Shown here piece after piece: positions 15,633 through 25,292 of a stretch of 64,000 bases of DNA. The stretch is from a bacterium (GTDB taxonomy: Bacteria; Bdellovibrionota; Bacteriovoracia; Bacteriovoracales; Bacteriovoracaceae). The DNA is taken from positions 62,001-126,000 of the forward strand of contig JAUHVL010000009.1 in NCBI GenBank assembly GCA_030425045.1, read 5' to 3'. The notes under the pieces are model-generated. The model did not search any database. It worked only from the letters and a program-made list of their open reading frames with translations, and was not told the DNA's origin. Numbering within the stretch: position 1 is the stretch's first letter; every line of letters begins with the position of its first letter. Both the position numbers and the translations under genes were made by a program.

Positions 15633-17342
15633 TTAAATTGATAATTTTTGGCCTTCTACTTTATTCAAATAAAATTCAAATAAAAGTCTTCCTACAAAAT
15701 ACGAGGCATAAACCGTTGAGATAATCCCAATTAATAGCGTCACCGCAAAACCTCTAATCGGACCGGTACCAAAATTGAGAAGACAAATCCCGGCAAGTGC
15801 GGTGGTGATGTTTGCATCGATAATCGTCCAAAAGGCATTTTCAAAGCCAGACTCAACGGCCTTGTAATAGTTAAGCCCCTTTCGAACTTCCTCTCGAATC
15901 CTCTCGTAAATAATAATATTCGCATCGACGGCCATCCCCACAGTCAGAGCAATACCTGCAATCCCCGGAAGAGTTAACGTCGCTTCAAATGAAACAAGAA
16001 AGGCGAGCACAAAAAGAATATTTAAACACAAAGTCATAGCTGCGATACCTCCAGCGACTCTGTAATAAATAAAGATAAAAAGAAAAACTAAGCCTGCACC
16101 AATTAAACTTGCATAACGAGCTTTAACAATTGAATCATGTCCAAGAGAAGGACCAACAGTTCTTTGCTCTTCGAAGTTAAGTTGAACAGGAAGGGCACCA
16201 GCTCTTAAAACGAGGGCAAGGTCTCTCGCCTCTTTCATGGTTTTATCGAAGTTTCCACTTCCCCCCATGGTAATCGAAGCACGTCCCCCACCAATTCTTT
16301 CATTAATATTGGGAGCACTATAAACGTTCTTATCAAGTACAATGGCCATTCTTCGACCAACATTATTACCTGTTAGCTCTTCAAAGATATTGGCACCCGT
16401 CGATTTAAAATCGAGAGAAACGTATGGTTTATTTTGTTGTTGATCAATTTGAACTCTCGCATCTTGCAGTTGCTCACCTGAAAGGGGAACCTCTGATTCA
16501 AGAAGGTAGGGGATCATATTGGTCACTTCGTTAGTCGCTTTGGAAACTTCTTTTTCAAAAGCTAACTCATGTCCTTTGGGAAGATCATTTTTTAAAAAGG
16601 TATTGAGCTGACCGACATATTCGCTAAAACGCATTCCCTTTTTAAATTCAATATTATTATCTTTCGCTTTTTTCAACCAATCTTGAATGGTGGCCATAGG
16701 TACGGTGTCGTTTACCATCTGAAAAGTCAGCTTTGCTGTTTGACCAATTAGAGACTTGGCACGATCGATATCCTTTACACCGGGAAGTTGAATAACGATT
16801 CTATTAGAACCTTGAGATGTAATTTCTGGTTCCGTTACACCGAATTCATCAATTCTGTTTCTAATAACTTCAATTGACTTTGAAACCGCTTGCTCTTCGA
16901 TATTTGTTTTAATCACTTTGGTGAGGGCAAACTGTAGCTTTGCTCCATCTTCTCTCGTTAATCTTAAATAACCTGGGAAGTAAGACTTAACCTTTTCTTT
17001 GGCCTTGGTAACATCGAGAATATTATCTAAAATAATTTCTTGCTTAGGATCGGTAGGATCAGAAATATCTAAATCCCCACCACTTGATTTGATCCCTTGA
17101 TCTTCAAGAATATACTTTAACTTAGGAACATATCCTTTCATTTCATCGGCATAAACTTGATTGAAGTCGATTCCAAGAACCATATAAAGGCCACCTTGTA
17201 AGTCGAGACCAAGGTTAACTTTTGACTTCACAAAAAAGTTTGAATTTTCGTCATGATCAAATGCCGTTGGTATAACGAGGATCACTGAGATCACACCAAC
17301 AATTAATAAAAATACAAATCGGTACCACCAACTACTTTTCAT
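15633..17342 (-). CDS. secD: Protein-export membrane protein SecD
   Basis: The 569-aa protein shows the SecD signature motifs: GLDLQGGLYMVLGID after the first helix, the periplasmic P1 domain with RNRIDEFGVTEPEI, the P1-head, and the C-terminal SecD/SecF core with AVDANIIIYERIREE and TTALAGICLLNFGTGPIRGFAVTL. The length is normal for separate SecD. It partners SecF downstream (25-bp gap). The gene lies about 100 bp after the TatA/B-type gene, so transcription is probably continuous from yajC, though a secondary promoter is possible. Confidence 0.97.
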   Translation of the reverse strand: MKSSWWYRFVFLLIVGVISVILVIPTAFDHDENSNFFVKSKVNLGLDLQGGLYMVLGIDFNQVYADEMKGYVPKLKYILEDQGIKSSGGDLDISDPTDPKQEIILDNILDVTKAKEKVKSYFPGYLRLTREDGAKLQFALTKVIKTNIEEQAVSKSIEVIRNRIDEFGVTEPEITSQGSNRIVIQLPGVKDIDRAKSLIGQTAKLTFQMVNDTVPMATIQDWLKKAKDNNIEFKKGMRFSEYVGQLNTFLKNDLPKGHELAFEKEVSKATNEVTNMIPYLLESEVPLSGEQLQDARVQIDQQQNKPYVSLDFKSTGANIFEELTGNNVGRRMAIVLDKNVYSAPNINERIGGGRASITMGGSGNFDKTMKEARDLALVLRAGALPVQLNFEEQRTVGPSLGHDSIVKARYASLIGAGLVFLFIFIYYRVAGGIAAMTLCLNILFVLAFLVSFEATLTLPGIAGIALTVGMAVDANIIIYERIREEVRKGLNYYKAVESGFENAFWTIIDANITTALAGICLLNFGTGPIRGFAVTLLIGIISTVYASYFVGRLLFEFYLNKVEGQKLSI

Positions 17343-17443
17343 AAAACTAAAACTCCGTGGGTGTTAAATAATATAAGACTGTTAGAGATTATAACCTTTT
17401 AGATGATCGGATTACAACGTATATATAAGATGTTCGCGACGCG

Positions 17444-17833
17444 CTAAGCTTTTTTAGTTTTAGGCTCATCAGACTCTTCAGTGGCCGTTTCACTTTCAGC
17501 GTCATTATTTTCAGCGAAAGTTGAAATATGTTCTTCGTCATCGTGATCATGACTAAGTTCTTGATGATAATCATCATCCATTGCTGGATCTTCTTCAGAA
17601 ACACCTGTCACTTCTGCTTCAATATCATCTTCACTTGAAAGGTCTTGGTTAGGTTGATGACGGGCCATATGATGATCCGTCTCCATATTGTGGAGAATTT
17701 CGTCCTTGGCACGTTGAAACTCTCTCAAGCCTTTTCCTAAACTCTTTGCCATCTCTGGTAATTTTTTAGGTCCTATAAAAATAAGAGCAAAGGCCAAAAT
17801 AATGAGAATTTCACCGATACCAAGTCCAAACAT
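17444..17833 (-). CDS. Twin-arginine translocase subunit, TatA/TatB type, with acidic His-rich tail
   Basis: The start at ATG 17833 (AGGAAG ribosome site) gives 129 aa beginning MFGLGIGEILIILAFALIFIGPKKLPEMAKSLGKGL: a short membrane helix, the FGPxKLPE-type hinge and the amphipathic helix of Tat pore proteins. FxGxGxxE and GPKKLPE favour TatA over TatB. The tail is about 80 residues, highly acidic and His-containing (EEDPAMDDDYHQELSHDHDDEE), longer than usual. A 48-base overlap with yajC would arise only with an upstream start and is not needed. Its place between yajC and secD puts Tat and Sec export under one transcript. No tatC is in the window. Confidence 0.85.
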   Translation of the reverse strand: MFGLGIGEILIILAFALIFIGPKKLPEMAKSLGKGLREFQRAKDEILHNMETDHHMARHQPNQDLSSEDDIEAEVTGVSEEDPAMDDDYHQELSHDHDDEEHISTFAENNDAESETATEESDEPKTKKA

Positions 17834-17834
17834 A

Positions 17835-18182
17835 TTACTTTTCTTCCTGTTTTTTAAATAGTGTACTCGAAGGACCAGCAATACTGCTACGGAGAATTTT
17901 AAATTTCATTCCGTCGGATACTTCAAGAGTCACAATCTTATCTGTAAGACCAACAATTTTACCGATAATTCCTGACTTAGTATAAATTTCGTCACCTTTG
18001 GTCAGAGAGTTTAGCATTGATTGCTCTTCTTCTAGTTTTTTCTTCTGAGGTCTGATCATTAAAAAATAGAAAATCATAAAAATGATTACAAAGGGGGCCA
18101 TTCCCATCCAGGCGGGCTGTTGTTGAGCTGCAGCTCCAGCAGCATCCTGAGCATAAGTACTTGATATTAAAAGATTCAACAT
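17835..18182 (-). CDS. yajC: YajC, Sec translocase accessory subunit
   Basis: The 115-aa protein has one transmembrane helix (APFVIIFMIFYFLMI), then the hallmark RPQKKKLEEEQSMLNSLTKGDEIYTKSGIIGKIVGLTDKIVTLEV. YajC binds SecDF-YidC at the inner membrane. An N-terminal segment (MLNLLISSTYAQDAAGAAAQQQ) precedes the helix, resembling a signal-like extension seen in several proteobacterial YajC proteins. It lies 8 bp after tgt and 1 bp before the Tat gene, so tgt-yajC-tat are one transcription unit, the classical tgt-yajC-secDF order with a tat gene inserted. Confidence 0.95.
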   Translation of the reverse strand: MLNLLISSTYAQDAAGAAAQQQPAWMGMAPFVIIFMIFYFLMIRPQKKKLEEEQSMLNSLTKGDEIYTKSGIIGKIVGLTDKIVTLEVSDGMKFKILRSSIAGPSSTLFKKQEEK

Positions 18183-18190
18183 AATCTCTC

Positions 18191-19365
<1,175 letters not shown>

Positions 19366-19388
19366 ACAAAAGTGTTATTTCTTAAGAC

Positions 19389-19928
19389 TTAATAAACGGG
19401 AATCTCATTGATAACGAGGGCCATCCATTTCGTGTTCATATAAACTCTCTTACGGGCCAACTCTTTCATTTCAGCATCCATCATCTCAAACTTTTCAGAC
19501 TGAACATAAAGAAAAGGTGAAGCACCAACTTTCTCCATTGGTTTTGTGATATTAACCCACATTGATTGGGCATACATGCCAATCTGAGTTCTATTCATAA
19601 TTGAGTTTAAGTAACGAAACGATTTTTGCATTTGTTTGTGATAAACACGTCCTGCGACTTTGGCGGCCATTCTATTATCTTCGGCAACTTTCGTGAAACC
19701 TTGTTGATCAGCGATACTCGCTTGATATAAAAACCTAGCTGGAATTAAACCAAACTTCCCTCTGATATTTGCTCTTTCAACATCAGTTAAAATCCAAGGC
19801 TCTTGAGCACAATAATCTTCCGCTCTTGTTGGATCAAGATATTCATCCATGGGAACACCAGGAATTTCAGCAGCATTTAAAAAACTAATATTTATAAGAA
19901 ATAAAAAACCAATTAACTTAGCAACCAT
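19389..19928 (-). CDS. Secreted protein of unknown function (179 aa) between queA and tgt
   Basis: The signal peptide MVAKLIGFLFLINISFLNAA (cleavage near residue 20) is followed by a mainly helical soluble domain, rich in Met, Arg and Tyr (AAKVAGRVYHKQMQKSFRYLNSIMNRTQIGMYAQSMW). There is a single mature Cys (EDYCAQEP). No family is recognised. The gene is inserted between queA (31-bp gap) and tgt, and has its own strong terminator. It has nothing obvious to do with queuosine and may be carried along in this lineage's export gene cluster. Confidence 0.7.
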   Translation of the reverse strand: MVAKLIGFLFLINISFLNAAEIPGVPMDEYLDPTRAEDYCAQEPWILTDVERANIRGKFGLIPARFLYQASIADQQGFTKVAEDNRMAAKVAGRVYHKQMQKSFRYLNSIMNRTQIGMYAQSMWVNITKPMEKVGASPFLYVQSEKFEMMDAEMKELARKRVYMNTKWMALVINEIPVY

Positions 19929-19959
19929 AGAAACTCTCCTTTAAAAGATATCTTAAAGG

Positions 19960-21003
19960 TTAAAGGATGAGCATGGCATCGCCATAGCTAAAAAATCTAT
20001 ATTTTTCTTTCACCGCGAGTTCGTATAATTCTAAAGCTTTTTCCCGACCAATTAAGGCCGCTACTAACATAAGCAGTGATGATGAGGGTAAATGAAAATT
20101 TGTCAGTATGCCGTCGATGGATTTTATTTCATATCCTGGATAAATAAAGATATCAGTAGTTGACCACGTATCTACGTCTTTAAAACTTTCTAACGCTCTC
20201 AGTGACGTTGTCCCCACCGCTATTTTTTTAGGGGCATCCTGAATCTGCTGCCATTGATCATTGGAAATATGAAAAAATTCTTTGTGTAGTTTTTTGTTTT
20301 CAAGTTGTTCATCTTTAAGAGGAGCAAACGTTCCAAGGCCAACATGTAAAGTGACGAAGCTATTTTTAATCTTTTTTTCTTCCAACTTGTTAAAAACATT
20401 TTCTGTGAAGTGAAGCCCTGCCGTGGGAGCGGCCACACTTCCCTTTTCTTTGGCGTAAACTGTTTGGTAGTCAACAATATCTTGTTCATCGGACTCTCCC
20501 CCTCTTATATAGGGAGGTATGGGCGTCTTGCCACAAGACTCTAAAATTTCCTCAAGGGGATGAGAAAATTGTAAATCAAATGTACCCTCTTCATTTTTTG
20601 CGACAATGGTTGCTGAGTAAGTATCACCAATAAAATATTTTTGCTCTAAATTTTTTTTACTACCTGATTTGATTAAGCAAGTATGGCCTAAATCATTTTT
20701 CATCAAAGAGAGAACAAAGATCTCTGCTTTTCCTCCTGTGTCTTTTTTAGCAAATAATCGACAGGGAAAAACTTTACTTTGATTAAAAACCAATTGCGTT
20801 CCCGAATCTAAGAACTCGGCAAGCTCATAAAAATGAGTGTGTATAATTTCGCCAGTCTCACGTTTATAGACAAGCAGTCTAGAATGATCACGGGGACTGG
20901 CCGGTCTTTTTGCAATCAACTCCTCTGGCAAATTAAAATGATAGGCCTTAGGGTCTAAATCAAGAGGCAATTTCTGGCCCGAATGTCGATCTTCTGTCAT
21001 CAT
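19960..21003 (-). CDS. queA: S-adenosylmethionine:tRNA ribosyltransferase-isomerase
   Basis: QueA transfers the ribosyl part of SAM to preQ1-tRNA, giving epoxyqueuosine. The 347-aa protein has the family landmarks: YHFNLPEELIAKRPASPRDHSRLLVY near the start, FNQSKVFPCRLF, YQTVYAKEKGSVAAPTAGLHFTENVF, THVGLGTFAPLK-like VTLHVGLGTFAPLKDEQL, and TNFHLPSSSLLMLVAALIGREKALELYELAVKEKYRFFSYGDAMLI at the C-terminus. The first two codons are both ATG. It heads the queA-secreted-tgt-yajC block and is divergent from the gene at 21046. Confidence 0.96.
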   Translation of the reverse strand: MMTEDRHSGQKLPLDLDPKAYHFNLPEELIAKRPASPRDHSRLLVYKRETGEIIHTHFYELAEFLDSGTQLVFNQSKVFPCRLFAKKDTGGKAEIFVLSLMKNDLGHTCLIKSGSKKNLEQKYFIGDTYSATIVAKNEEGTFDLQFSHPLEEILESCGKTPIPPYIRGGESDEQDIVDYQTVYAKEKGSVAAPTAGLHFTENVFNKLEEKKIKNSFVTLHVGLGTFAPLKDEQLENKKLHKEFFHISNDQWQQIQDAPKKIAVGTTSLRALESFKDVDTWSTTDIFIYPGYEIKSIDGILTNFHLPSSSLLMLVAALIGREKALELYELAVKEKYRFFSYGDAMLIL

Positions 21004-21045
21004 AGAAGTGTATTGACATGAATTACTGAAATAGGCAAGCGCATC

Positions 21046-21354
21046 ATGGAAAGAATCGCTCTCATTTTATCTCTCCTTTTTATGACAGAAATCTATGCTG
21101 AAGGAAGTCGGCTTTCTCGAGAACTTAATTTTATTTTAGGAAAACAAGAAAAAGCTCCCATCGTTCCTAAAGTTGTAACCTATGAAAGTTGGAAAGGGGT
21201 ATCTCCTAAAAAAGAAAATGACGGAATGATTGTCGATGAAACCAGTACCGCTCTCGCTGCCCCTGTCAGAGAAAATAAAAAAGTTATTATCAACCTAGGT
21301 GAACCGGCTCCTAAAAAACAAGGTTTCGTAGGACCAAGAAAAAGATCACGTTAA
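21046..21354 (+). CDS. Small secreted protein of unknown function (102 aa)
   Basis: A signal peptide (MERIALILSLLFMTEIYA) leads a mature chain of about 84 residues, low in complexity, rich in Lys, Pro and Glu and ending GPRKRSR. No cysteines or domain are seen. Its stop overlaps the next gene's ATG (TAATG), so the two are translationally coupled. It is probably a periplasmic partner of the barrel-like protein that follows. Confidence 0.65.
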   Translation: MERIALILSLLFMTEIYAEGSRLSRELNFILGKQEKAPIVPKVVTYESWKGVSPKKENDGMIVDETSTALAAPVRENKKVIINLGEPAPKKQGFVGPRKRSR

Positions 21355-22625
21355 TGAAACTCACACTAGTACTGCTTCTCTTCTCTTTTATAACCTTTGC
21401 CGATAATAAGCTGATTAGTTTTGGTGATGTTCAAATTGGTGCCGATAGAATCAACCTTATCTTAGATGATTTCAAAGTAAATATTGAATCAAAATCTAAT
21501 ATTCCCATAAAAGCAACCTTCGCTCCTGACTCTGTTCAGTGGATTCGACATCATAGTAACTTGCTCATTCCTAGAGCACGATTACAAATTGATGTAGGAA
21601 GCACCTCTTCAACCATCGTCGCTAAATATATTGATGAAATCATTATTCCAGAGAAAACAAAAAAAGGGAGTTCCTTTGATCTCTATGTAAATTTATTTAA
21701 TCCCGGAAAAGTTGAAATCAAAAGAGGTGTTGAAACTCTTGGTTTGGTTGGCATAACTGTCGATGATATTGGAGCAAAAATTAAATCACGTAATCAAAAA
21801 ACGAAACTGATTGATTACTCTTGCTCTCGCTATCGTTTAGAGTTTAAAGGTCTCGAGCATGAATACATGAGTATCGGCTGTAAACTTGATAAAATCGAAA
21901 CCGATGGAAAAGATACACCTCGTCTCGTCGTTACGTGGTCAACGACAAGTTATACTCTTCTCGATGGCTCTCCTCCTCCCTATAAAGTCATTCTTCATGG
22001 AACTGATCCGGCTACAATTATCGTCAAAGATCGAAATAATAAAAATAAAAAGATTTTGATTAGTGCCAAACTTCCCGATCGACTTCATCGTTTAAAGACA
22101 GCAATTGGTTTTGGTCCTTATATGTTTGAGCCTCGAGATGGTGATAAAAGCCGAAACCAACGAGTAGCACCTGCTCTTATGTTTTATGGAAGATATGACT
22201 TAATCAAAACGACTTCGTTGCGCTTTTTTAATGCGACTGTTGCCAGTGGAAGTGTTTTTAATAATGCTGGAGTTTATTTTGCCTACGAACTTGCTGATGC
22301 ATTTGATGGAAGGCTCGAATTGGTTCCCCTGCTCGGTGCTCAAATTTTAAGTTTTGACTATGATGATGAAAACAGTGCTTACCACAAAGCAATCTATCCT
22401 CAAGGGGCAGAACTGGTCTGGAATAATGCCTTTAATATCGAAAACTATACCGTGGTCTATGGCATGTTCCTTTCAACTTCAAGTCAGCAAGAATACCAAA
22501 ACCTTTGGGTTCGCTGGGGCAAGGGCTACTTTTGGGAACTCAACTATATCAACTGGGAACAGGATGGTTTTAAAGCAAAAATGTGGGGACTTTCCATTGG
22601 GCTGCCTCTCTTTCAAGCTTTCTAG
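21354..22625 (+). CDS. Exported protein, probable outer-membrane beta-barrel domain at C-terminus
   Basis: The 423-aa protein has a signal peptide (MKLTLVLLLFSFITFA). The first 220 mature residues look like a soluble beta-rich domain. The last 170 alternate aromatic strands (FGPYMFEPRDGD, APALMFYGRYDLI, GVYFAYELADAFDGRLELVPLLGAQIL, FWELNYINWEQDGFKAKMWGLSIGLPLFQAF) in a manner typical of outer-membrane barrels, and the chain ends in Phe as Bam substrates usually do. The function is unknown. It is coupled to the small secreted protein upstream and followed after 8 bp by the dehydratase-like gene. Confidence 0.6.
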   Translation: MKLTLVLLLFSFITFADNKLISFGDVQIGADRINLILDDFKVNIESKSNIPIKATFAPDSVQWIRHHSNLLIPRARLQIDVGSTSSTIVAKYIDEIIIPEKTKKGSSFDLYVNLFNPGKVEIKRGVETLGLVGITVDDIGAKIKSRNQKTKLIDYSCSRYRLEFKGLEHEYMSIGCKLDKIETDGKDTPRLVVTWSTTSYTLLDGSPPPYKVILHGTDPATIIVKDRNNKNKKILISAKLPDRLHRLKTAIGFGPYMFEPRDGDKSRNQRVAPALMFYGRYDLIKTTSLRFFNATVASGSVFNNAGVYFAYELADAFDGRLELVPLLGAQILSFDYDDENSAYHKAIYPQGAELVWNNAFNIENYTVVYGMFLSTSSQQEYQNLWVRWGKGYFWELNYINWEQDGFKAKMWGLSIGLPLFQAF

Positions 22626-22633
22626 GAAAAAAT

Positions 22634-22870
22634 ATGAACGAATGGGAAAATAAAGACAATCACTTAGAAAAAACATTTAAGTTTAAAAACTATCGAGAAG
22701 TCTTGAGTTTTGTAAATGCCGTTGCCGATTTGGCAAACGCTCAAAACCATCACCCTCAAATGATCGTGGATTTTAATAGAGTAGTCGTCCGAACAACGAC
22801 TCATGATGCCGGGAATACCATCACTGAAAAAGATGAGAAACTTACACTAGCAATAGATCATCTTTTATAA
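22634..22870 (+). CDS. Pterin-4a-carbinolamine dehydratase-like protein
   Basis: From ATG 22634 (AGGAAA site) the 78-aa product carries the PCD/DCoH core: FKFKNYREVLSFVNAVADLANAQNHHPQMIVDFNRVVVRTTTHDAGNTITEKDEKLTLAIDHL. The HHP pair and TTHDAGxxTxxD correspond to the substrate-binding histidines and the conserved loop. The family dehydrates 4a-hydroxytetrahydrobiopterin during phenylalanine hydroxylation. It is shorter than the typical 95-110 aa at the N-terminus. The TAA stop is the first base triplet of the repeat element that fills the following gap. Confidence 0.85.
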   Translation: MNEWENKDNHLEKTFKFKNYREVLSFVNAVADLANAQNHHPQMIVDFNRVVVRTTTHDAGNTITEKDEKLTLAIDHLL

Positions 22871-23160
22871 ACTGATACCTTTAATTTGAGATAAGTTTTC
22901 AACATAAACTCTTAACATTTATACACCTCCAAATTCTTACAAAAAATAAATTAAAACTTCCATGTTTTGCGATAACCAATATTCAGCCATCCATGGCCTC
23001 ACCCTAACGGGCAAGTATTGGCCATCTCTACAGTATAAGTTAAAAGATATTTAAAACTGGCCCACAAAGTGGGTGCGACCACGACGGGAGCATTTTAAAT
23101 ATCAAAAAACAGGGATGTTTTTTAGGACTTTCAAAATAAGTTTTAAATACTAAAAGGAAT
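22868..23160 (+). repeat. Convergent-gap repeat, copy A (about 290 bp, structured)
   Basis: This is one of three related elements in the window. A 56-bp block at 22868-22923 matches 50/56 bases of copy B (43283-43228, opposite strand). A 31-bp block at 22951-22981 is identical in copy B (43200-43170). Inside lie an imperfect inverted repeat (GATAACCAATA 22971-22981 with TATTGGCCATC 23016-23026), a perfect 11-bp stem (GATATTTAAAA 23046-23056 with TTTTAAATATC 23093-23103) enclosing a CCCAC-AAA-GTGGG hairpin, and a T-run palindrome at 23104-23123. It begins at the stop codon of the plus-strand gene and reaches almost to the end of the minus-strand gene. It encodes nothing obvious. Confidence 0.8.
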
Positions 23161-23185
23161 CATATCCATTTAGGTACATTACTTT

Positions 23186-23461
23186 TTATCTTTTAAATAA
23201 TTGAAAGGCCAAAAGAGGATCAATCATTTTAATAAGATTTTCGAGGCCCTCTGTAATCTGTTCTAACCAAGCACTTAGTACTTCAATCATGGCATAGTTG
23301 CTACAAGCAGCGATGATTTGCTCTAGAATTTCATCAAAGATTTCGAGAAGAGGCTCTAGACCTAATTTTTTTACGAAAGCATCAAAAAGGCCACTGGCTT
23401 GTTCTACATCTTGGCCATCGTTAGTGACAACAAATAAAGGATTTTTTGTTTTAGTGGACAT
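23186..23461 (-). CDS. 91-aa protein coupled to a ParA-like ATPase, function unknown
   Basis: The start overlaps the end of the ParA-like gene by 11 bp, so it is translationally coupled. The chain is acidic and mostly amphipathic helix (GLFDAFVKKLGLEPLLEIFDEILEQIIAACSNYAMIEVLSAWLEQITEGLENLIKMIDPLLAFQLFKR), with no signal peptide. It has no resemblance to ParB or to known ParA partners such as TubZ/TubY-like regulators that I can see. A cargo adaptor or regulator of the ATPase is the simplest guess from gene coupling. Confidence 0.6.
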   Translation of the reverse strand: MSTKTKNPLFVVTNDGQDVEQASGLFDAFVKKLGLEPLLEIFDEILEQIIAACSNYAMIEVLSAWLEQITEGLENLIKMIDPLLAFQLFKR

Positions 23462-24335
23462 TCATCTCTCCGAGGCCGCCGGTTCTATTTGCAATGATAT
23501 CGGCAAGCTCTCCAAATTGTTTTTGCAATAATAAGTATTCAGATGATTTATAGTCAAATACTGTTTTCTTTTCAGCGGTCGCTTTGACCAAGCCTACTCT
23601 ATTGTAGAAAGGATCAACCACTCGTTCTTCGCCCCAGTATTCACGAACATCATCTTTTATTTGTTCCAAGTCGTCATTCTCTTGTTTTCTTCTGGTATCC
23701 ATTAAGTTTGGAATATGAGCAAGGACTTCAGGAATCTGCGTTACTCCCATATCTTCAATTTGGTCTAAGATATCATAAAAATGACCAAGCCCTTTTCGGC
23801 TAAGGCCATCAGGTCTAAAAGGAACCATCACCCCATGACAAGCACAAAGAATATTTACCACGAGAAGTCCAAGGGTTGGTGGCCCATCAATAATAATATA
23901 ATCGTAGCGATGTAGAATCCTTTCATTTTCAATAAACTTTTTAAGTATTAACTGTCTCGGAGCAGTAATTCCGGCAACCGTAAGCTCAAGCCCAGAAAGG
24001 TCTTGGCTTGAAGGCAATAAATCCATTCCATTTTTAGTTTTTAATACTCCGGCCATATTAACGGGAGCATGAAGCGCTTTAAGTTCTCTCACTTGATTAA
24101 TAAGCAGGTGAAACAAACTATAACGTGGGTCGACTACATCAAATAGATGAGTGAGGTTGGCCTGAGGATCCATATCAAGACAAAGAACTTTGTGACCTTT
24201 CGCTTTTAATGCGCTAGCAGTATTGAAGGCCAAGGTGGTTTTCCCCACTCCTCCTTTTTGGTTTAGAAAAGCGATAACCTTTCCCTTACCTTGATCAATT
24301 GTTTCCGTTTTCTTTCTCTTTGAAAAAAGCCCCAT
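23451..24335 (-). CDS. ParA/MinD-family ATPase (orphan, chromosomal)
   Basis: The start at ATG 24335 has a good AGGAG site. The 294-aa protein has a deviant Walker A KGGVGKTTLAFN near residue 28, Walker A-prime CLDMDPQANLTHLFD, and Walker B YIIIDGPPTLGLLVVN, i.e. a ParA-type partition ATPase. Residues 1-15 (MGLFSKRKKTETIDQ) form a basic tail. No parB, parS or mip gene is adjacent. Orphan ParAs position cargo such as chemoreceptors, carboxysomes or secretion machines. The cargo here is unknown; the coupled 91-aa protein is the only candidate partner. Confidence 0.88.
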   Translation of the reverse strand: MGLFSKRKKTETIDQGKGKVIAFLNQKGGVGKTTLAFNTASALKAKGHKVLCLDMDPQANLTHLFDVVDPRYSLFHLLINQVRELKALHAPVNMAGVLKTKNGMDLLPSSQDLSGLELTVAGITAPRQLILKKFIENERILHRYDYIIIDGPPTLGLLVVNILCACHGVMVPFRPDGLSRKGLGHFYDILDQIEDMGVTQIPEVLAHIPNLMDTRRKQENDDLEQIKDDVREYWGEERVVDPFYNRVGLVKATAEKKTVFDYKSSEYLLLQKQFGELADIIANRTGGLGEMNVH

Positions 24336-24406
24336 AATCATCTCCTGATGGCCAAATACTACCACTATTTATAAGCAATGCCCATGCTAAGAGCCATTTA
24401 TCATGA

Positions 24407-24832
24407 TCAAATTTTGGTCAGGATTATTTGATAATCACCTAGCTTTCGAGAGTTATAGACAATGGTGATTATCCCCTCTTCGAGGCATATAAATTCACCA
24501 TGATAGAGGCCACCAAGACCAAACTGAACATCAAGAGTAAAAAGATCATTCATTAATTTTTGAGAAGCCTTAATTTTTCCCTGATCAATTCCCCGAGGAA
24601 TTTCATCAACTTCATTAATATGAATCCCCGTTCCAGTGAGAGTATTGGCAAACCAACTTACTTTAGCTTGATGACCAAAAACGGGACCAGAAACTGTATC
24701 GACTCCCGTTTTCAATAATCCACTTCCATCTATCGAAATCGTTCTTCTGAAATCGCTTACCTTACGACAAAAAATATCACTAAAGGAAGTTTGTGAGAAT
24801 AACAGAAATAGAATAAAAATTATCTGCTTCAT
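24407..24832 (-). CDS. Secreted protein, tandem paralogue 1 (141 aa)
   Basis: The signal peptide MKQIIFILFLLFSQTSFS precedes a mature chain starting DIFCRKVSDFRRTISID and containing LYHGEFICLEEGIITIVYNS near the end. The CRxxxDFRR start and the HGExxCxxxG motif recur in the next gene upstream (24832-25281), so the two are tandem paralogues with a probable Cys-Cys disulfide joining start and end. The ATG overlaps the upstream stop (TAATG). It is the last gene of the all-exported operon. Confidence 0.7.
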   Translation of the reverse strand: MKQIIFILFLLFSQTSFSDIFCRKVSDFRRTISIDGSGLLKTGVDTVSGPVFGHQAKVSWFANTLTGTGIHINEVDEIPRGIDQGKIKASQKLMNDLFTLDVQFGLGGLYHGEFICLEEGIITIVYNSRKLGDYQIILTKI

Positions 24833-25281
24833 TAGTTATCAAAACTATAAGTTAAGCTATAACCACCATCGGGCTCGTCACCAACAATGGTGATGCCAAG
24901 ATAACCATCTTTAATACAAGCGTATTCACCGTGAAATGAAGTTCGTAGTCCCTTAGAAAAGACCCCGAGAAAAAGTTCCTCTCGGTCACCATCTACTTTT
25001 CTATAATCTATATCTGGAGTGATATTTGGATAAGTATTAAACACTAAGTTCCAACCGGTGTATTCTGTGCCACCTTTTACAACTTTTTGTTTTGCAATAA
25101 TTGTATCTCTCGCACTATGGCCACTTCCATAATCATCAACACTGGCTTGTATAACGGGGCCACCAGAGGTTTCAATAATATTAACCTGTCTGCGAAAATC
25201 ATCTAAGTTTCGACAAGAAATTGAACTGGCACTTGCTGGAATACTTGTTAAAACAATAGCACTCACTATAATTTTTTTCAT
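24832..25281 (-). CDS. Secreted protein, tandem paralogue 2 (149 aa)
   Basis: ATG 25281 is chosen because it begins a signal peptide (MKKIIVSAIVLTSIPASA); an upstream in-frame ATG would overlap the preceding gene and delay the hydrophobic core. Mature residues SISCRNLDDFRRQVNI and SFHGEYACIKDGYLGITI match the paralogue downstream. The fold is probably a small beta sandwich with one disulfide. The gap to the preceding MORN-like gene is 11 bp. No function is known. Confidence 0.7.
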   Translation of the reverse strand: MKKIIVSAIVLTSIPASASSISCRNLDDFRRQVNIIETSGGPVIQASVDDYGSGHSARDTIIAKQKVVKGGTEYTGWNLVFNTYPNITPDIDYRKVDGDREELFLGVFSKGLRTSFHGEYACIKDGYLGITIVGDEPDGGYSLTYSFDN

Positions 25282-25292
25282 ACCATGACCCT

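Noticed and set aside
21004-21045. preQ1 riboswitch before queA
   Set aside because: Only 42 bp of divergent gap, with no preQ1-type hairpin and A-rich pseudoknot pairing visible.
23059-23080. GTGCGACC in repeats A and C, resembling a group II intron 5' end
   Set aside because: The elements are only about 200-290 bp, with no domain V-like hairpin and no reverse transcriptase nearby; it is part of the conserved hairpin flank.
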